Positions 44,063 to 54,171 of a DNA stretch of 64,000 nt are shown in pieces. A program made the position numbers and the translations under genes. The notes under the pieces are model-generated. The model worked only from the letters and a program-made list of their open reading frames with translations. It was not told where the DNA came from and did no database searches. The DNA is from Alphaproteobacteria bacterium MarineAlpha12_Bin1 (GTDB taxonomy: Bacteria > Pseudomonadota > Alphaproteobacteria > UBA6615). How positions within the stretch are numbered: position 1 is the stretch's first letter; every line of letters begins with the position of its first letter. The stretch is taken from positions 62,001 through 126,000 of the forward strand of contig PTJY01000003.1 in the NCBI GenBank assembly GCA_002937505.1. Reading direction: 5' to 3'.

Positions 44063-44974
44063 ATGGAAATTAGATTTGATAATCGTGTTGCAGTCGTAAC
44101 AGGAGCAGGACACGGATTGGGTCGCAGTTATGCCCTCTCTTTAGCTGAGCGTGGAGCAAAAGTAATCGTTAACGACCTAGGCGGCGCAATTGATGGAAGT
44201 GGTGAATCACAAACACCAGCCGAGAAAGTAGTTGAAGAAATTAACTCGAAAGGAGGCGAAGCGGTTGCTAGCTTTGATGATGTTTCAGATAAGGAGCAAG
44301 CAGCCAGAATCATTCAAACCGCTATAGATGCTTTTGGTACTGTTGATATCTTGATCAATAATGCTGGAATTGTAAGAGATAAATCTTTTCACAAAATGAA
44401 TTTGGATGATTATGAGCATGTTATCCGTGTTCATTTGATGGGTTCAGCCTACGTTACATACGCTGCTTACCCAATAATGCGTGATAAAGATTATGGACGT
44501 ATTCTAATGGTTTCTTCCACTTCGGGGATTTATGGAAATTTTGGTCAGTCGAATTATAGTTCAGCGAAAATGGGTGTAATTGGACTAATGAACACATTAA
44601 AAATCGAGTGTGCACAGAATAATATTAAGATTAACACACTGGCGCCATTAGCTGCCACACGTATTGCAGAGCCCTCCGGCATTTTCAATGAATATGATCC
44701 GAATCTAGTAACCCCCGAAGCTGTCACCGCCATGGTCACTTATTTAGTGAGTGATGAATGCACTGAATCAGGCAGCATTATTTCAGCTACTGCTGGCTAT
44801 TACTCAAAAATACATATTTTAGAGAGCACCGGGATTCAAACAAACCCCCGAGACAAAATTACCCCAGAATATTTAGGCAAAAGGTGGGAAGAAATAATCC
44901 ATCTGGATGATCCTAGGTCATATTTTGATGCAGTTGAACATCTTAGAGAAAACATGGCGAAGGAAAAATCATGA
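44063..44974 (+). CDS. SDR dehydrogenase, peroxisomal multifunctional enzyme (HSD17B4/FOX2)-like
   Basis: At 303 aa it opens with FDNRVAVVTGAGHGLGRSYALSLAERGAKVIVNDLGG, a pattern typical of the (3R)-hydroxyacyl-CoA dehydrogenase domain of multifunctional enzyme type 2. NNAGIVRDKSF follows, and the catalytic set is in MVSSTSGIYGNFGQSNYSSAK (Y165, K169). It likely oxidises a 3-hydroxyacyl-CoA. ATG follows AGGAA at a good distance. Its stop overlaps the stop of the opposite-strand hydrolase by six bases. Confidence 0.87.
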   Translation: MEIRFDNRVAVVTGAGHGLGRSYALSLAERGAKVIVNDLGGAIDGSGESQTPAEKVVEEINSKGGEAVASFDDVSDKEQAARIIQTAIDAFGTVDILINNAGIVRDKSFHKMNLDDYEHVIRVHLMGSAYVTYAAYPIMRDKDYGRILMVSSTSGIYGNFGQSNYSSAKMGVIGLMNTLKIECAQNNIKINTLAPLAATRIAEPSGIFNEYDPNLVTPEAVTAMVTYLVSDECTESGSIISATAGYYSKIHILESTGIQTNPRDKITPEYLGKRWEEIIHLDDPRSYFDAVEHLRENMAKEKS

Positions 44975-45922
44975 TTTTCGTAAATTCGTTTTTAAAAAAC
45001 CAGCTCCTTCAGAGATGGAATTTCTAGAGCGCTTGTATATTCTCTGCCACATCCAAACGAAATGAGTTACACCTTCTTCAACTTTAAAAATATATTCGAC
45101 CTGACATTTTTTAAGGTTCTCAATTAATACACGACTGTCATCGATTAAAGGATCGAGATCTCCACACATAACCCAGGTATTTGGAAGTCCACTCAAATCA
45201 GCGTGCGCTGGAGCTATACGAGGATCAGTTGGAGAAGTATCTGAGCCATGTAAATACCCATCCCATATCCACTTCATCTGAGCTACTGTAAGACCATAGG
45301 TTCCATCCCCTAACTCCTTCCACGACGCCGTTTCTAAGTCAAACAAATAGACGCCATAAACCAGTGCCAAGGCCCGCACAGCTCCTGTATGTTTGAGTTG
45401 ATTACCCGCATAAAGTGCGAGCGTCGCACCAGCAGAGTCACCGCAGAATGCAACACGTGTTTGGTCTACGCCTACTTGATTACCTTCTTTAAGCAGCCAG
45501 TTGGCAGCCTCTATAGTTTCTTCAACTGGAACAGGAAAACGGTACTCAGGCCAAAGTCGATATTCTAAACTAGCCACGGCACATCCACTTTCTAAAGCTA
45601 AACGACGACATATTTGATCATAAGCCTCGATGTTTCCCGTCCACCAGCCTCCCCCGTGTATGAACAATGTGACAGGAACATTTCTTTCAGAACTGGGATA
45701 ATAAAAACGCAGCAAAATTGGACCATAAGGACCTGATATTTCTACGTCACTTACCTCATCGACAGGCAACACTCCATCTGGATGGTTGAGGTATTTATAA
45801 TATCTGGCTCGAGCAGCACGTCCTTCCTCTACACCTACCTCCGAGGGATCAGGAAGAGCATTGCCTTCTTCTTTTAGTTTCTCAAAAACTGCCTGCAAAC
45901 CAGAATCAACTGGCGATATCAT
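44969..45922 (-). CDS. HSL-family alpha/beta hydrolase (esterase)
   Basis: This 317-aa enzyme has the oxyanion motif HGGGWW (89-94), the nucleophile GDSAGA with S163, an acid in MCGDLDPLIDDS, and the histidine in GVTHFVW. These are the hallmarks of the hormone-sensitive lipase family, which hydrolyses esters or lactones of small alcohols. It is the last gene of a minus-strand set reaching back to the acyl-CoA dehydrogenase (50513). Confidence 0.88.
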   Translation of the reverse strand: MISPVDSGLQAVFEKLKEEGNALPDPSEVGVEEGRAARARYYKYLNHPDGVLPVDEVSDVEISGPYGPILLRFYYPSSERNVPVTLFIHGGGWWTGNIEAYDQICRRLALESGCAVASLEYRLWPEYRFPVPVEETIEAANWLLKEGNQVGVDQTRVAFCGDSAGATLALYAGNQLKHTGAVRALALVYGVYLFDLETASWKELGDGTYGLTVAQMKWIWDGYLHGSDTSPTDPRIAPAHADLSGLPNTWVMCGDLDPLIDDSRVLIENLKKCQVEYIFKVEEGVTHFVWMWQRIYKRSRNSISEGAGFLKTNLRKS

Positions 45923-45933
45923 CAGTTACTCCT

Positions 45934-46734
45934 TTATCCAATTCCTAACGTGATTCCTCCATCAACTACCAATGAAGTGCCTGTAACATAACGTGCCTCA
46001 TCAGAGGCTAAATAAAGAGCTGCATAAGCTACATCCCAAGCATCACCAACCCGGTTCAACGGAACCTGCTCTTCTCTACGAGACCATAATTCATCTTCAT
46101 CTGTATCACCATACGACCCTTTGAGTGAGTGAGCTACCATTGGAGTCTTCATTAATCCAGGAAGTATAGCATTGCAACGAATGTTGTTAGGAGCATATTG
46201 TCTTGCGACGACTCGGGTCATTTGTGTCAGCGCCGCTTTGGTGGTTGCATATGAAATATATGGAACCCCCAACCACCGTTCTCCTGCAATTGAGGAAACA
46301 TTCACTATTGCACCCTCTTCTTGCTCTAACATGTAAGGTATAGAGTATTTAGTTGTCAGATACGCGCTTTTCAGATTAACGTTGTGAACTCTATCCCAGC
46401 TTTCCTCTTTAGCATCGACAGGACCACCCACCTCAGCAATTCCAACATTATTATGCAGTATATCTAGTTTACCAAAACGTTTTTTAGTCGTATCAACCAT
46501 AGCCTTAACTTGTGCGCTATCTGTAACATCTGCCTCAAAGACTAGAGCCTCACCTCCCTCACTTGTGATTATATTAACCGTCTCCTCAGCAGCACTTGCA
46601 TTAAGATCGGCGCACATAACCTTTGCCCCCTCACGAGCGAACAGGACAGCAGTAGCTTTTCCATTACCCCAACCTTCTCCTATCGAGCCCGCGCCGGTTA
46701 CAATAGCTACTTTTTCATTAAGCCTACAAGTCAT
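45934..46734 (-). CDS. SDR-family NAD(P)-dependent dehydrogenase
   Basis: A 266-aa classical [32 protein letters not shown], where the glycine motif has a five-residue insertion; [21 protein letters not shown]; the catalytic [24 protein letters not shown] with YxxxK intact; and [15 protein letters not shown]. It overlaps the acyl-CoA synthetase by four bases, so they are translated together. Confidence 0.88.
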   Translation of the reverse strand: MTCRLNEKVAIVTGAGSIGEGWGNGKATAVLFAREGAKVMCADLNASAAEETVNIITSEGGEALVFEADVTDSAQVKAMVDTTKKRFGKLDILHNNVGIAEVGGPVDAKEESWDRVHNVNLKSAYLTTKYSIPYMLEQEEGAIVNVSSIAGERWLGVPYISYATTKAALTQMTRVVARQYAPNNIRCNAILPGLMKTPMVAHSLKGSYGDTDEDELWSRREEQVPLNRVGDAWDVAYAALYLASDEARYVTGTSLVVDGGITLGIG

Positions 46735-48260
46735 TCACTTTCGTCTTCTAGCTGATCACGCAATTCTCGTTTAACAATTTTTCCATAATTATTCTTTGGT
46801 AAGGACTCAGCCAAACGATACTCTTTAGGACGCTTGAATCTCGCAATATTTTCTAAACATAGTCTCTCTAGCTCTTCTATATCGATAGTATGGCCTTCCA
46901 CTAGAGAAATAAATGCTACAACTTCCTCACCCCAGTCTTTATGAGGACGACCTATAACAGCACATTCACTAACTGATTTATGTCTTAGTAATATCTCTTC
47001 TATTTCTCTTGGGTATATATTGGATCCACCACTGATAATTAGGTCTTTAGATCGATCTTTTAAAGTTAAATATCCATCTTCATCAAAAACACCCATATCC
47101 CCTGTATGCAACCAACCATCTGCTAGAGTTTCAGAACTAACCTCTGGTTTTTCCCAGTAACCTTTCATTACCACATCTCCACGAACTAACACCTCCCCTA
47201 TTTCTCCGCTGGGAAGAGCATTGTTATCAGCATCGGTCACAATCACTTCAACTACACTTTGAGCATACCCAACGGACGCTAATCTTTCTTCAAAACGTGG
47301 ATTATTTTCAGCAATATGATCTTCTCTGGGTAAAACAGTTATTGTCATGGGGCTCTCACCTTGCCCGTAAATTTGTATTAATTTTGGTCCCAGTCTATCT
47401 AGTGCACGTTTACAGTCCTCAACGTACATTGGTCCTCCACCATATGTAATAGTCCTTAGGTTTTGAGTATTTGCATCACCATCATGTTCAACGAATCGGT
47501 TAACCATCGTCGGCGCCGCAAACATAGAAACTTCAGAATGACAACTAATTAACTCATAAATTTCTTCAGGGCTAAAGCCTCCAGATTCTGGAATCACTTG
47601 TTGAGCTCCAACCGCAAGATGCGGTAATCCATAAAAGCCAGAACCATGGGACATTGGGGCGGCGTGAATTGCGCTGCCGTTAAATGGTACTCGATCTACA
47701 TCCACAAAATAATTCAAGGTTGCATCCCATAAATTACGGTGGGTTAGCATGGCTCCTTTTGGCTGACCTGTAGTTCCACTAGTATAAAACAACCAAGCTA
47801 AATTATCTTGAGTTCTATGAACTATTGGTATTGGTAAACCATTTGAAAACTTTTTGTATTCCTTGCCACCTACTACAACTAGCTTTACATTAGTGCCAAT
47901 TTGCTCAATGGCACTCTCTGCTTTTTCCACCAAATCTTTCGTTACAAACAGTGCGCTTGCCCTAGCATCATCTAGGATATAAGCGAGTTCTTTTTCGTGC
48001 AATTTATTATTAATAGGTAAAGTTGTCATTCCTGCATGGAGCACACCATGAAAAACCTCCAGAAACTCTGGGCAATTAGTCATAAACAATCCTATACGAT
48101 CATCAATTTTTAGGGCTAGGTCTTCCTGCATCGAGCCAGCTAATGAAGCAGCTCGATTTGCCAGATCTCTGTAATTGCAATAAGTATTCTTGCCGTATGA
48201 TATGGCAGGTCTGTCCGGAAAAGACTGTGCAGCACGACTTAGCAGTATTCCTAGATTCAT
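46731..48260 (-). CDS. Acyl-CoA synthetase (AMP-forming)
   Basis: This 509-aa ligase of the ANL superfamily has the AMP-binding P-loop [17 protein letters not shown] (residues 158-174), the substrate motif [10 protein letters not shown], the hinge motif [22 protein letters not shown], and the C-terminal catalytic Lys in [14 protein letters not shown]. It would make an acyl-CoA from a carboxylic acid and ATP. The acyl-CoA dehydrogenase and SDR genes on either side suggest a beta-oxidation-like route for one specific acid. Confidence 0.9.
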   Translation of the reverse strand: MNLGILLSRAAQSFPDRPAISYGKNTYCNYRDLANRAASLAGSMQEDLALKIDDRIGLFMTNCPEFLEVFHGVLHAGMTTLPINNKLHEKELAYILDDARASALFVTKDLVEKAESAIEQIGTNVKLVVVGGKEYKKFSNGLPIPIVHRTQDNLAWLFYTSGTTGQPKGAMLTHRNLWDATLNYFVDVDRVPFNGSAIHAAPMSHGSGFYGLPHLAVGAQQVIPESGGFSPEEIYELISCHSEVSMFAAPTMVNRFVEHDGDANTQNLRTITYGGGPMYVEDCKRALDRLGPKLIQIYGQGESPMTITVLPREDHIAENNPRFEERLASVGYAQSVVEVIVTDADNNALPSGEIGEVLVRGDVVMKGYWEKPEVSSETLADGWLHTGDMGVFDEDGYLTLKDRSKDLIISGGSNIYPREIEEILLRHKSVSECAVIGRPHKDWGEEVVAFISLVEGHTIDIEELERLCLENIARFKRPKEYRLAESLPKNNYGKIVKRELRDQLEDESE

Positions 48261-48271
48261 GATATGAAGCC

Positions 48272-49237
48272 CTATCTCTCAGCAAGGGTTATTTCTTTAT
48301 GATAACGAGCCATTCCTTCGAATATTTGCATTATCATAGGGGACGATTCATCTCCCTCAAACTCGCGATAAAGAGCTGCAACATTTCCATAAATTCTTTC
48401 TGCATCAATCCAAGTATCATAATCTGCAAGTGAAATGTCACAAGCAGCGTCCCAGACAGAAAGTCCTGCCTCGTAACGTTTCTTTGTCTCGCTTTCAATA
48501 TAATCTAAATAACCTTTAAACACATTTACAAATGTCTTATCCGTTATGGGACCATGTCCTGGCACGATAACATCTGCCTCTAATGAAAGAATAATATCGC
48601 AAGCTTTTTGCCAATTACGAATTGGACCATCCCAAATAACTGGATGACCGCCATTAAAAATTATATCCCCAGTGAAGACAACTCTGTCACTTGGCACAAA
48701 AACCAATACATCTCCTCGCGTATGTGCAGGTCCAACATTAAATAATTCTACTTTTTTATCACCAACTAATAAGCTCATCTCTTTTTCGAAGGTAGAGGTT
48801 GGTGGCGTCAACTCAATACCATTAAAATTAAAAGATGAAAAACAATGCTCTGCAAACTCACCCACTAACCCAAGATCTGCACTGTTTTCCAACATAGAAA
48901 TTATTTGTTCAGGCAAAAAATGGTCAAACTCCTCGGCACAACCGGTCGAAGCTATAATTTTAGCATCCTTAATTAACTGGTTACCCCATGTGTGATCAGC
49001 ATTTGCATGCGTGTTTACTAACACCCCTATATTTTTTGCCGCCGGCGTAGCGTCACACATTTGTTCCAACATTTCTTGCGTCAAAGAGGGGGTAAATAAA
49101 GTATCAACCAATAGGCTATCTTCTTGATCCACTATTAGACCGGAATTACTCCAGCCCCAACCTCCATCAGGTTGTATATAAGCAAAAACATCATTTCCTA
49201 TATCGTGCAAACCTTTAGTAAATTGCCACTTAGACAT
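48272..49237 (-). CDS. MBL-fold metallo-hydrolase with HxNxDH variant motif
   Basis: This protein is 321 aa from ATG 49237, which has an AGGAAG site about seven bases upstream; the track's GTG at 49252 is less likely. It has the metallo-beta-lactamase fold: VLVNTHANADHTWGN where the usual HxHxDH second His is Asn, then the AHTRGDVLVFVP histidine, FTGDIIFNGGHP aspartate and VPGHGPITD histidine. Such proteins cleave lactones, thioesters or sulfate esters. It ends twelve bases before the synthetase gene. The metal site may hold only one metal. Confidence 0.85.
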   Translation of the reverse strand: MSKWQFTKGLHDIGNDVFAYIQPDGGWGWSNSGLIVDQEDSLLVDTLFTPSLTQEMLEQMCDATPAAKNIGVLVNTHANADHTWGNQLIKDAKIIASTGCAEEFDHFLPEQIISMLENSADLGLVGEFAEHCFSSFNFNGIELTPPTSTFEKEMSLLVGDKKVELFNVGPAHTRGDVLVFVPSDRVVFTGDIIFNGGHPVIWDGPIRNWQKACDIILSLEADVIVPGHGPITDKTFVNVFKGYLDYIESETKKRYEAGLSVWDAACDISLADYDTWIDAERIYGNVAALYREFEGDESSPMIMQIFEGMARYHKEITLAER

Positions 49238-49331
49238 GCTCTGCTTCCTCACTATAATTTGTGTCCTTACAAAACAACATTGACAACCAAGAATCGCAAT
49301 TACTTTATTTTACAAATACAAAAAATATAAA

Positions 49332-50513
49332 TCACCAGTCCATAAAATTGGCCGCACGAAGCAGTAAGGTTCTATTGACCCCGTCCGAGTGTAAAAAAGC
49401 CGCCGCATCTCTGATTAATTTTTCAACGCCAGCTTCTTTCATATAACCATGACCACCATGTATTTCTAAAGTCCAAGTGGCAATTTTCCATGCAGCCTGT
49501 GAAGCCATAACTTTAGGTAAAGCGCCTAAGGTTGTGTCCCAACCCTGGTCTTGATGATCAGCTAACCAGGCAGCACGGTGTATATATGCGCGTGAAGCAT
49601 CAATAAGCATTTTCATTTCTGCAATTTGGGCTCTTATGCCATCATGTTCAATTAAAGGCTTACCGCCCTGCACCCTAGTCTGAGCCCAGTTTAAGGATTT
49701 TTCATAACAGGCTACAGCTACCCCCAAAATACTAGCTCCGGCGTAAGCATTACTCTGGGGAAAAAACTCTCCAAGCGTCTTTAAACCCCCATTTACTTGA
49801 CCAACAACATTTTCATCGGGAATAAAGCAATCTTCGAAAAAAAGCTCAGAATTATTTGCTAAACGTTCTCCCATTTTATCATGGACTCGACCTACGGTAA
49901 AACCAGGATGTCCCCGTTCTAAAAGAAAGCAAGTTGAACCTTCCGTAAACGGCTTATCCTTATCCGTTTGAACAAAGACCAAAAAAAAACGAGATCTATT
50001 ACTATTGGAAATAAAATGTTTCATCCCATTCACAACCCAACCATCACCTTTTTTTTCTGCCCTAGTATTAAACGAGGAAGGGTAAGGGACCAAATAATTA
50101 GAAGCATTTTCAGGTTCGGTTATGCAGATGCTAAGTATAGCACGAGGATCTTCGACAAATGGCACAAGAGCTCTTTGCTTTTGTTCGTCATTAAGAGCTT
50201 TCTCCATTATTTGTGCGATTTTCAAAGTTTGAGCAAATACAACGGAGATTCCTAAATCGCCTCTTCCTAGCTCTTCAACAACCATAGCAGTGGTAAGAGA
50301 GTCAGTTCCCATTCCACCATAGTCTTCAGACAAAGCCATTGTTCTTAAGCCAAATGCGTCTGCAGCCTCAACTATCTCCCAAGAAAAACCATCTTCTGGA
50401 TCGGGGTTTGAATCCAACATTGCTGCACGAGGCGTTACTTCCTCTTCAACAAACCTTCTAACCGATTCTAAAATTGCGCGCTGTTCTTCAGTTTGAATAA
50501 AAATCTCTTCCAT
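49332..50513 (-). CDS. Acyl-CoA dehydrogenase family protein, catalytic Glu replaced by Asp
   Basis: A 393-aa FAD enzyme with an N-terminal helical domain (EEVTPRAAMLDSNPDPEDGFSWEI), a beta domain (AILSICITEPENAS; GWVVNGMKHFISNSNRS), and a C-terminal helical domain ending IHGGHGYMKEAGVEKLIRDAAAFLHSDGVNRT. The family's EGT motif carries the base Glu; here it aligns to D377 in HSDGV. The alternative Glu position of isovaleryl-type enzymes is also absent. Activity or substrate may be unusual. It is the first gene of the minus-strand set. Confidence 0.87.
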   Translation of the reverse strand: MEEIFIQTEEQRAILESVRRFVEEEVTPRAAMLDSNPDPEDGFSWEIVEAADAFGLRTMALSEDYGGMGTDSLTTAMVVEELGRGDLGISVVFAQTLKIAQIMEKALNDEQKQRALVPFVEDPRAILSICITEPENASNYLVPYPSSFNTRAEKKGDGWVVNGMKHFISNSNRSRFFLVFVQTDKDKPFTEGSTCFLLERGHPGFTVGRVHDKMGERLANNSELFFEDCFIPDENVVGQVNGGLKTLGEFFPQSNAYAGASILGVAVACYEKSLNWAQTRVQGGKPLIEHDGIRAQIAEMKMLIDASRAYIHRAAWLADHQDQGWDTTLGALPKVMASQAAWKIATWTLEIHGGHGYMKEAGVEKLIRDAAAFLHSDGVNRTLLLRAANFMDW

Positions 50514-50631
50514 AGTATCCCCGTTACTTATTACAAATTCTTAATTGATATGCTTCCACTTATGTTTCAAATACATTGGACGGATATCACCTTAATCACA
50601 TTTGAAAATTATGAAGTGCCTCTGCATATGT

Positions 50632-51600
50632 TTATGACTGCCTCACAATTCGATTTCGTAATGTTCCTATACCTATTACCTCTAACTCTATTATGTCGTT
50701 GGGACTTAGATACCTGTCATGCTCAAGACCACAGCCACCTCCAACAGTGCCGGAACAGAAAAACTCACCTGGATACAACCTCTCTGCCCGAGAAGTATGT
50801 GATATACAATCTTCAAATTTCCAATACATATTACCGGAATTGCCCCTACTTACTTCTTCGCCATTAATTCGAACTATCATTTCAGTATCGTATGGGTCAA
50901 AAGAGTCAGCGGTTACAATGCAGGGCCCAATTATCTGACCAGTCTCAAAGTCCTTACCTTTTCCAGGACCAAACCCAGCTGGCATTTCGCGAGCCTGAGT
51001 GTCACGAGCGCTAATATCATTAAAGATAGAATATCCGAAGATCATTTCCTTGGCTTCTTCAGGCGTCACATCTTTACCTGATTTGCCTATCCAAGCTCCA
51101 AACTCCATTTCATAATCCATGAGCTCAGAAAAGAAAGGCCACAAAACGTCCTCTCCAGATCCTATTACACCAAACCTACTAGGCTTATAATAAAGAGGTT
51201 GTTCATACCATATCTCTGGTGGCTTGAATGCGCCTTCCGCCTCAAAACGCTTTAAAGCTTCTTCAGGATCAGGTTCTGCATCAGCCTTCTTTTTTCTAAG
51301 CATTGCAAAGGCGTTTATTAGATGCTCTTCAAAGCACAAAAAATCTCTTATTTGAGGGGGCTCAAGTATAGGCGTTTTAATAGAGATATCAGATAGCGCA
51401 TGACTATAATTATTGTCATGGCTCTCTAAAATCTGTTTTGCAATATCAAGAGCCTCTTCACCGGCCGAAATCATATCAAGCATTGTTTCAAAAAAAGGCT
51501 GATTATCTGACAAGGCTAAATCAATAACACCAGTTTCATCAGTATTTAGTACACCTAACCTCGGTTCATCAGAACCAGTAGTGAATGTTATTAGTTTCAT
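50632..51600 (-). CDS. Fumarylacetoacetate hydrolase (FAH) family protein
   Basis: This 322-aa protein has a C-terminal FAH domain with the metal-binding acids in MDYEMEFGAWIG and FNDISARDTQ, and the KGKDFETGQIIGPCIV and SRGNSGNMYWKFEDCISHTS segments. Its N-terminal ~90 residues form the usual cap. The family cleaves C-C bonds of 1,3-diketones or works as a hydratase or decarboxylase. An FAH gene fits a ring- or diketone-breakdown route with the dehydrogenase set downstream. It is divergent from the BKACE gene. Confidence 0.88.
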   Translation of the reverse strand: MKLITFTTGSDEPRLGVLNTDETGVIDLALSDNQPFFETMLDMISAGEEALDIAKQILESHDNNYSHALSDISIKTPILEPPQIRDFLCFEEHLINAFAMLRKKKADAEPDPEEALKRFEAEGAFKPPEIWYEQPLYYKPSRFGVIGSGEDVLWPFFSELMDYEMEFGAWIGKSGKDVTPEEAKEMIFGYSIFNDISARDTQAREMPAGFGPGKGKDFETGQIIGPCIVTADSFDPYDTEMIVRINGEEVSRGNSGNMYWKFEDCISHTSRAERLYPGEFFCSGTVGGGCGLEHDRYLSPNDIIELEVIGIGTLRNRIVRQS

Positions 51601-51992
51601 TTTTCTTACCCCCAGTTAAAAAAGGTTTGTGTGTCTCATAGTTTTATTAGTTAAGCATATTTTCTTTATTTTAATTAACTAGTCATTGCTCTGTAATTTA
51701 AACATTTATAAAAACAACCTTTTTTTATCGGACTCCTTGGAAAATTAGAGACTGACAGCTAAACTACGTAAACTATTGAACGACTGGCTGAAAACGATTG
51801 TCAACTGCTAGCTAAAGTAATTTTAAGACTTTATTAATTACTGAGTATTTAAAAAATCCTTATAGTTGGCATATAGTAATCACCAGAAACTATACTTACG
51901 ACGGAAAACCACTGATCAATTGAGATAAGATATTATTAAAATACAAAAGTAGGCTAAGCCAAAAAAGCCTCATTAATTTAAGGGAGAACCTC
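51601..51992. promoter_or_regulatory. Divergent intergenic region between FAH and BKACE genes
   Basis: About 390 bases, AT-rich, with no ORF of useful size. It should hold promoters for both directions, but I cannot pick convincing -35/-10 pairs. A short hairpin AGGCT...AGCCT lies ~30-50 bases before the BKACE start, and a GGGAG ribosome site lies six bases before its ATG. No binding site or repeat stands out. Confidence 0.45.
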
Positions 51993-52928
51993 ATGGCAAA
52001 AAAGACTAAAGTAATAATCTCGTGCGCTATTACAGGAGCAATCCATACTCCTACAATGTCTCCACATATCCCAATAACGCCTGATGAAATTGCACAAGCT
52101 TCGATTGAAGCTGCTGAAGCAGGAGCATCTATAATTCATCTACATGCACGAAATCCGGAGGATGGCAAACCAACCGGAGACCCTGATGTCTTCATGGAGT
52201 TTCTTCCACGCATCAAACAAAACACCGACGCAGTGGTTAACATAACTACGGGCGGTGGCTTAGGAATGCACGTAGATGAGAGGATTGCAGCAGCCGTTAG
52301 GGCAGAACCAGAAGTCACCTCATTTAATATGGGGTCTATGAACTTTGGACTTTTCAATCTAGTCAACAGATATGATGAATGGAAGTACGATTGGGAAAAA
52401 CCCTATCTCGAGATGACAGATGACTTCATCTTTACAAACACTTTTAAGCAGATGGAATACATTATTACCGAGCTAGCAGACAAAAGAGGTGTTAAGTTCG
52501 AGCATGAATGTTACGACGTGAGCCATCTATATAATACACATTATTTCTATTCTACTGGTCGATTAAAGCCTCCTATTTTTCTTCAATTCATTTTTGGAAT
52601 AATGGGAGGAATAGGCGCCGAACTTGACCACCTCATTCATATGAAAAACACAGCTGACCGCTTATTTGGTGATGATTATGTCTTCTCAGTATTGGCTGCA
52701 GGACGACACCAGTTAAACTTCACGACTCAATCAGCAATGATGGGTGGCAGTGTGAGGGTAGGTTTGGAGGACTCTCTATACATAGCCAAAGGGAAACTTG
52801 CTGAAAGAAACGCTGATCAGGTTGCTAAAATACGCAACATTTGTGAAAACTTGTCTCTAGAAGTAGCTACACCTGATGAGGCTCGTGAAATTCTCGACCT
52901 AAAAGGCGGAGATATGGTTAAGTTTTAG
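51993..52928 (+). CDS. Beta-keto acid cleavage enzyme (BKACE, DUF849 family)
   Basis: This 311-aa TIM-barrel enzyme has the Zn-binding I-I-H-L-H-A-R-N-P-E-D-G-K-P motif (H49, H51), the VNITTGGG strand, and the C-terminal VLAAGRHQLNFTTQSAMMGGSVRVGLEDSL. BKACE enzymes take a beta-keto acid and acetyl-CoA and release acetoacetyl-CoA plus a shorter product; examples cleave 3-keto-5-aminohexanoate and dehydrocarnitine. The thiolase right after it could split the acetoacetyl-CoA to acetyl-CoA. The keto acid substrate is unknown. Confidence 0.92.
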   Translation: MAKKTKVIISCAITGAIHTPTMSPHIPITPDEIAQASIEAAEAGASIIHLHARNPEDGKPTGDPDVFMEFLPRIKQNTDAVVNITTGGGLGMHVDERIAAAVRAEPEVTSFNMGSMNFGLFNLVNRYDEWKYDWEKPYLEMTDDFIFTNTFKQMEYIITELADKRGVKFEHECYDVSHLYNTHYFYSTGRLKPPIFLQFIFGIMGGIGAELDHLIHMKNTADRLFGDDYVFSVLAAGRHQLNFTTQSAMMGGSVRVGLEDSLYIAKGKLAERNADQVAKIRNICENLSLEVATPDEAREILDLKGGDMVKF

Positions 52929-52967
52929 TTTAACCAAAAATTTTTCGTAATTTATGGGATAATTAAA

Positions 52968-54152
52968 ATGTCTGAAGCTGTAATAGTTTCCACTGCTCGA
53001 ACTCCTATAGGTAAAGCATACCGTGGGTCTTATAATAATACTCATGGAGCCGACTTGATGGGACATGCAATAGAACACTCCGTTAAGCGTTCTGGTGTTG
53101 ATCCAAGTGAAATCGAAGATATACTTGTTGGGTGTGGTTTTCCACAAGGCCAAACTGGAATGAATGTTGCGCGGATAAGTGCTATGCGGGCCGGTCTACC
53201 AGTAAGTGCCAGCGCAGCAACTATTAATCGATTTTGTTCATCGGGCCTTCAGACAATCGCCATGTTGTCACAACGAGTTATGGTAGGAGAAATTGATTGT
53301 GGTGTTGCAGGCGGAGTTGAAGTTATAAGTCAGCTACCGCCTGAACATCAAGTTGAGCCTGATAACGAAGCGTCGTGGCTAAAAGAAAATCGTCCTGATA
53401 TATATATGAACATGCTGGACACGGCAGAAACTGTGGCAAGTCGTTACAACGTTAGCCGTGAGTCTCAGGATGAATATGCATTATCAAGTCAGATCAGGAC
53501 GGCAGCCGCCCAGCAGTCAGGAAAATTTGATGATGAGATAGTTCCAATAGAAACTGTCATGCTTGTTAAAAACCGAGAAACGGAAGAGGTAATAGAAAAA
53601 AAAGTAAACTTAGAAAAAGACGAAGGCAATCGACCAGAAACAAATGAATCTGACTTAGCAAATTTGAAACCTGTTTTAGAAGGAGGCTGTATTACTCCTG
53701 GAAACGCTAGCCAGTTGTCTGATGGAGCTTCAGCCTGTGTAATTATGAATTCAAAGGTAGCAGAACAAAAAGGTATAGAGCCCCTCGGATACTTTCGTGG
53801 TTTTTCTATAGCAGGATGTGAGCCTGACGAAATGGGCATAGGTCCAGTTTTGGCAGTACCTAAACTGCTGAGCAAAGCGAAACTTACAATTGATGACATA
53901 GATATTTGGGAACTAAATGAAGCCTTTGCTGCACAGACTGTCTATTGCAGAGATACTTTAGAAATTGACCCCGATAAATTTAACGTTAACGGAGGCGCTA
54001 TATCAGTTGGTCATCCATATGGCATGAGTGGTTCAAGGTTAACAGCTCATCTTTTAATCGAAGGCAAAAGACGTGGAGCTAAATATGGAGTAGTGACTAT
54101 GTGCGTTGGTGGCGGCATGGGCGCTGCCGGTCTATTTGAAATTAACAGATAA
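52968..54152 (+). CDS. Thiolase (acetyl-CoA C-acyltransferase family)
   Basis: A 394-aa thiolase with all catalytic parts: [14 protein letters not shown] at the start, the nucleophile C90 in [12 protein letters not shown], the catalytic His in [16 protein letters not shown], and the second Cys in [17 protein letters not shown]. In contrast to the thiolase-like gene at 4041-5186, this one is a true thiolase. It lies 39 bases after the BKACE gene, so it likely cleaves acetoacetyl-CoA or a 3-ketoacyl-CoA made there. Confidence 0.93.
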   Translation: MSEAVIVSTARTPIGKAYRGSYNNTHGADLMGHAIEHSVKRSGVDPSEIEDILVGCGFPQGQTGMNVARISAMRAGLPVSASAATINRFCSSGLQTIAMLSQRVMVGEIDCGVAGGVEVISQLPPEHQVEPDNEASWLKENRPDIYMNMLDTAETVASRYNVSRESQDEYALSSQIRTAAAQQSGKFDDEIVPIETVMLVKNRETEEVIEKKVNLEKDEGNRPETNESDLANLKPVLEGGCITPGNASQLSDGASACVIMNSKVAEQKGIEPLGYFRGFSIAGCEPDEMGIGPVLAVPKLLSKAKLTIDDIDIWELNEAFAAQTVYCRDTLEIDPDKFNVNGGAISVGHPYGMSGSRLTAHLLIEGKRRGAKYGVVTMCVGGGMGAAGLFEINR

Positions 54153-54171
54153 CTTGATTAGAGGAAAAATT

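Noticed and set aside
54106-54171. Upstream extension of the SMP-30 gene
   Set aside because: It reads through the thiolase end in another frame; ATG 54172 has a good ribosome site.
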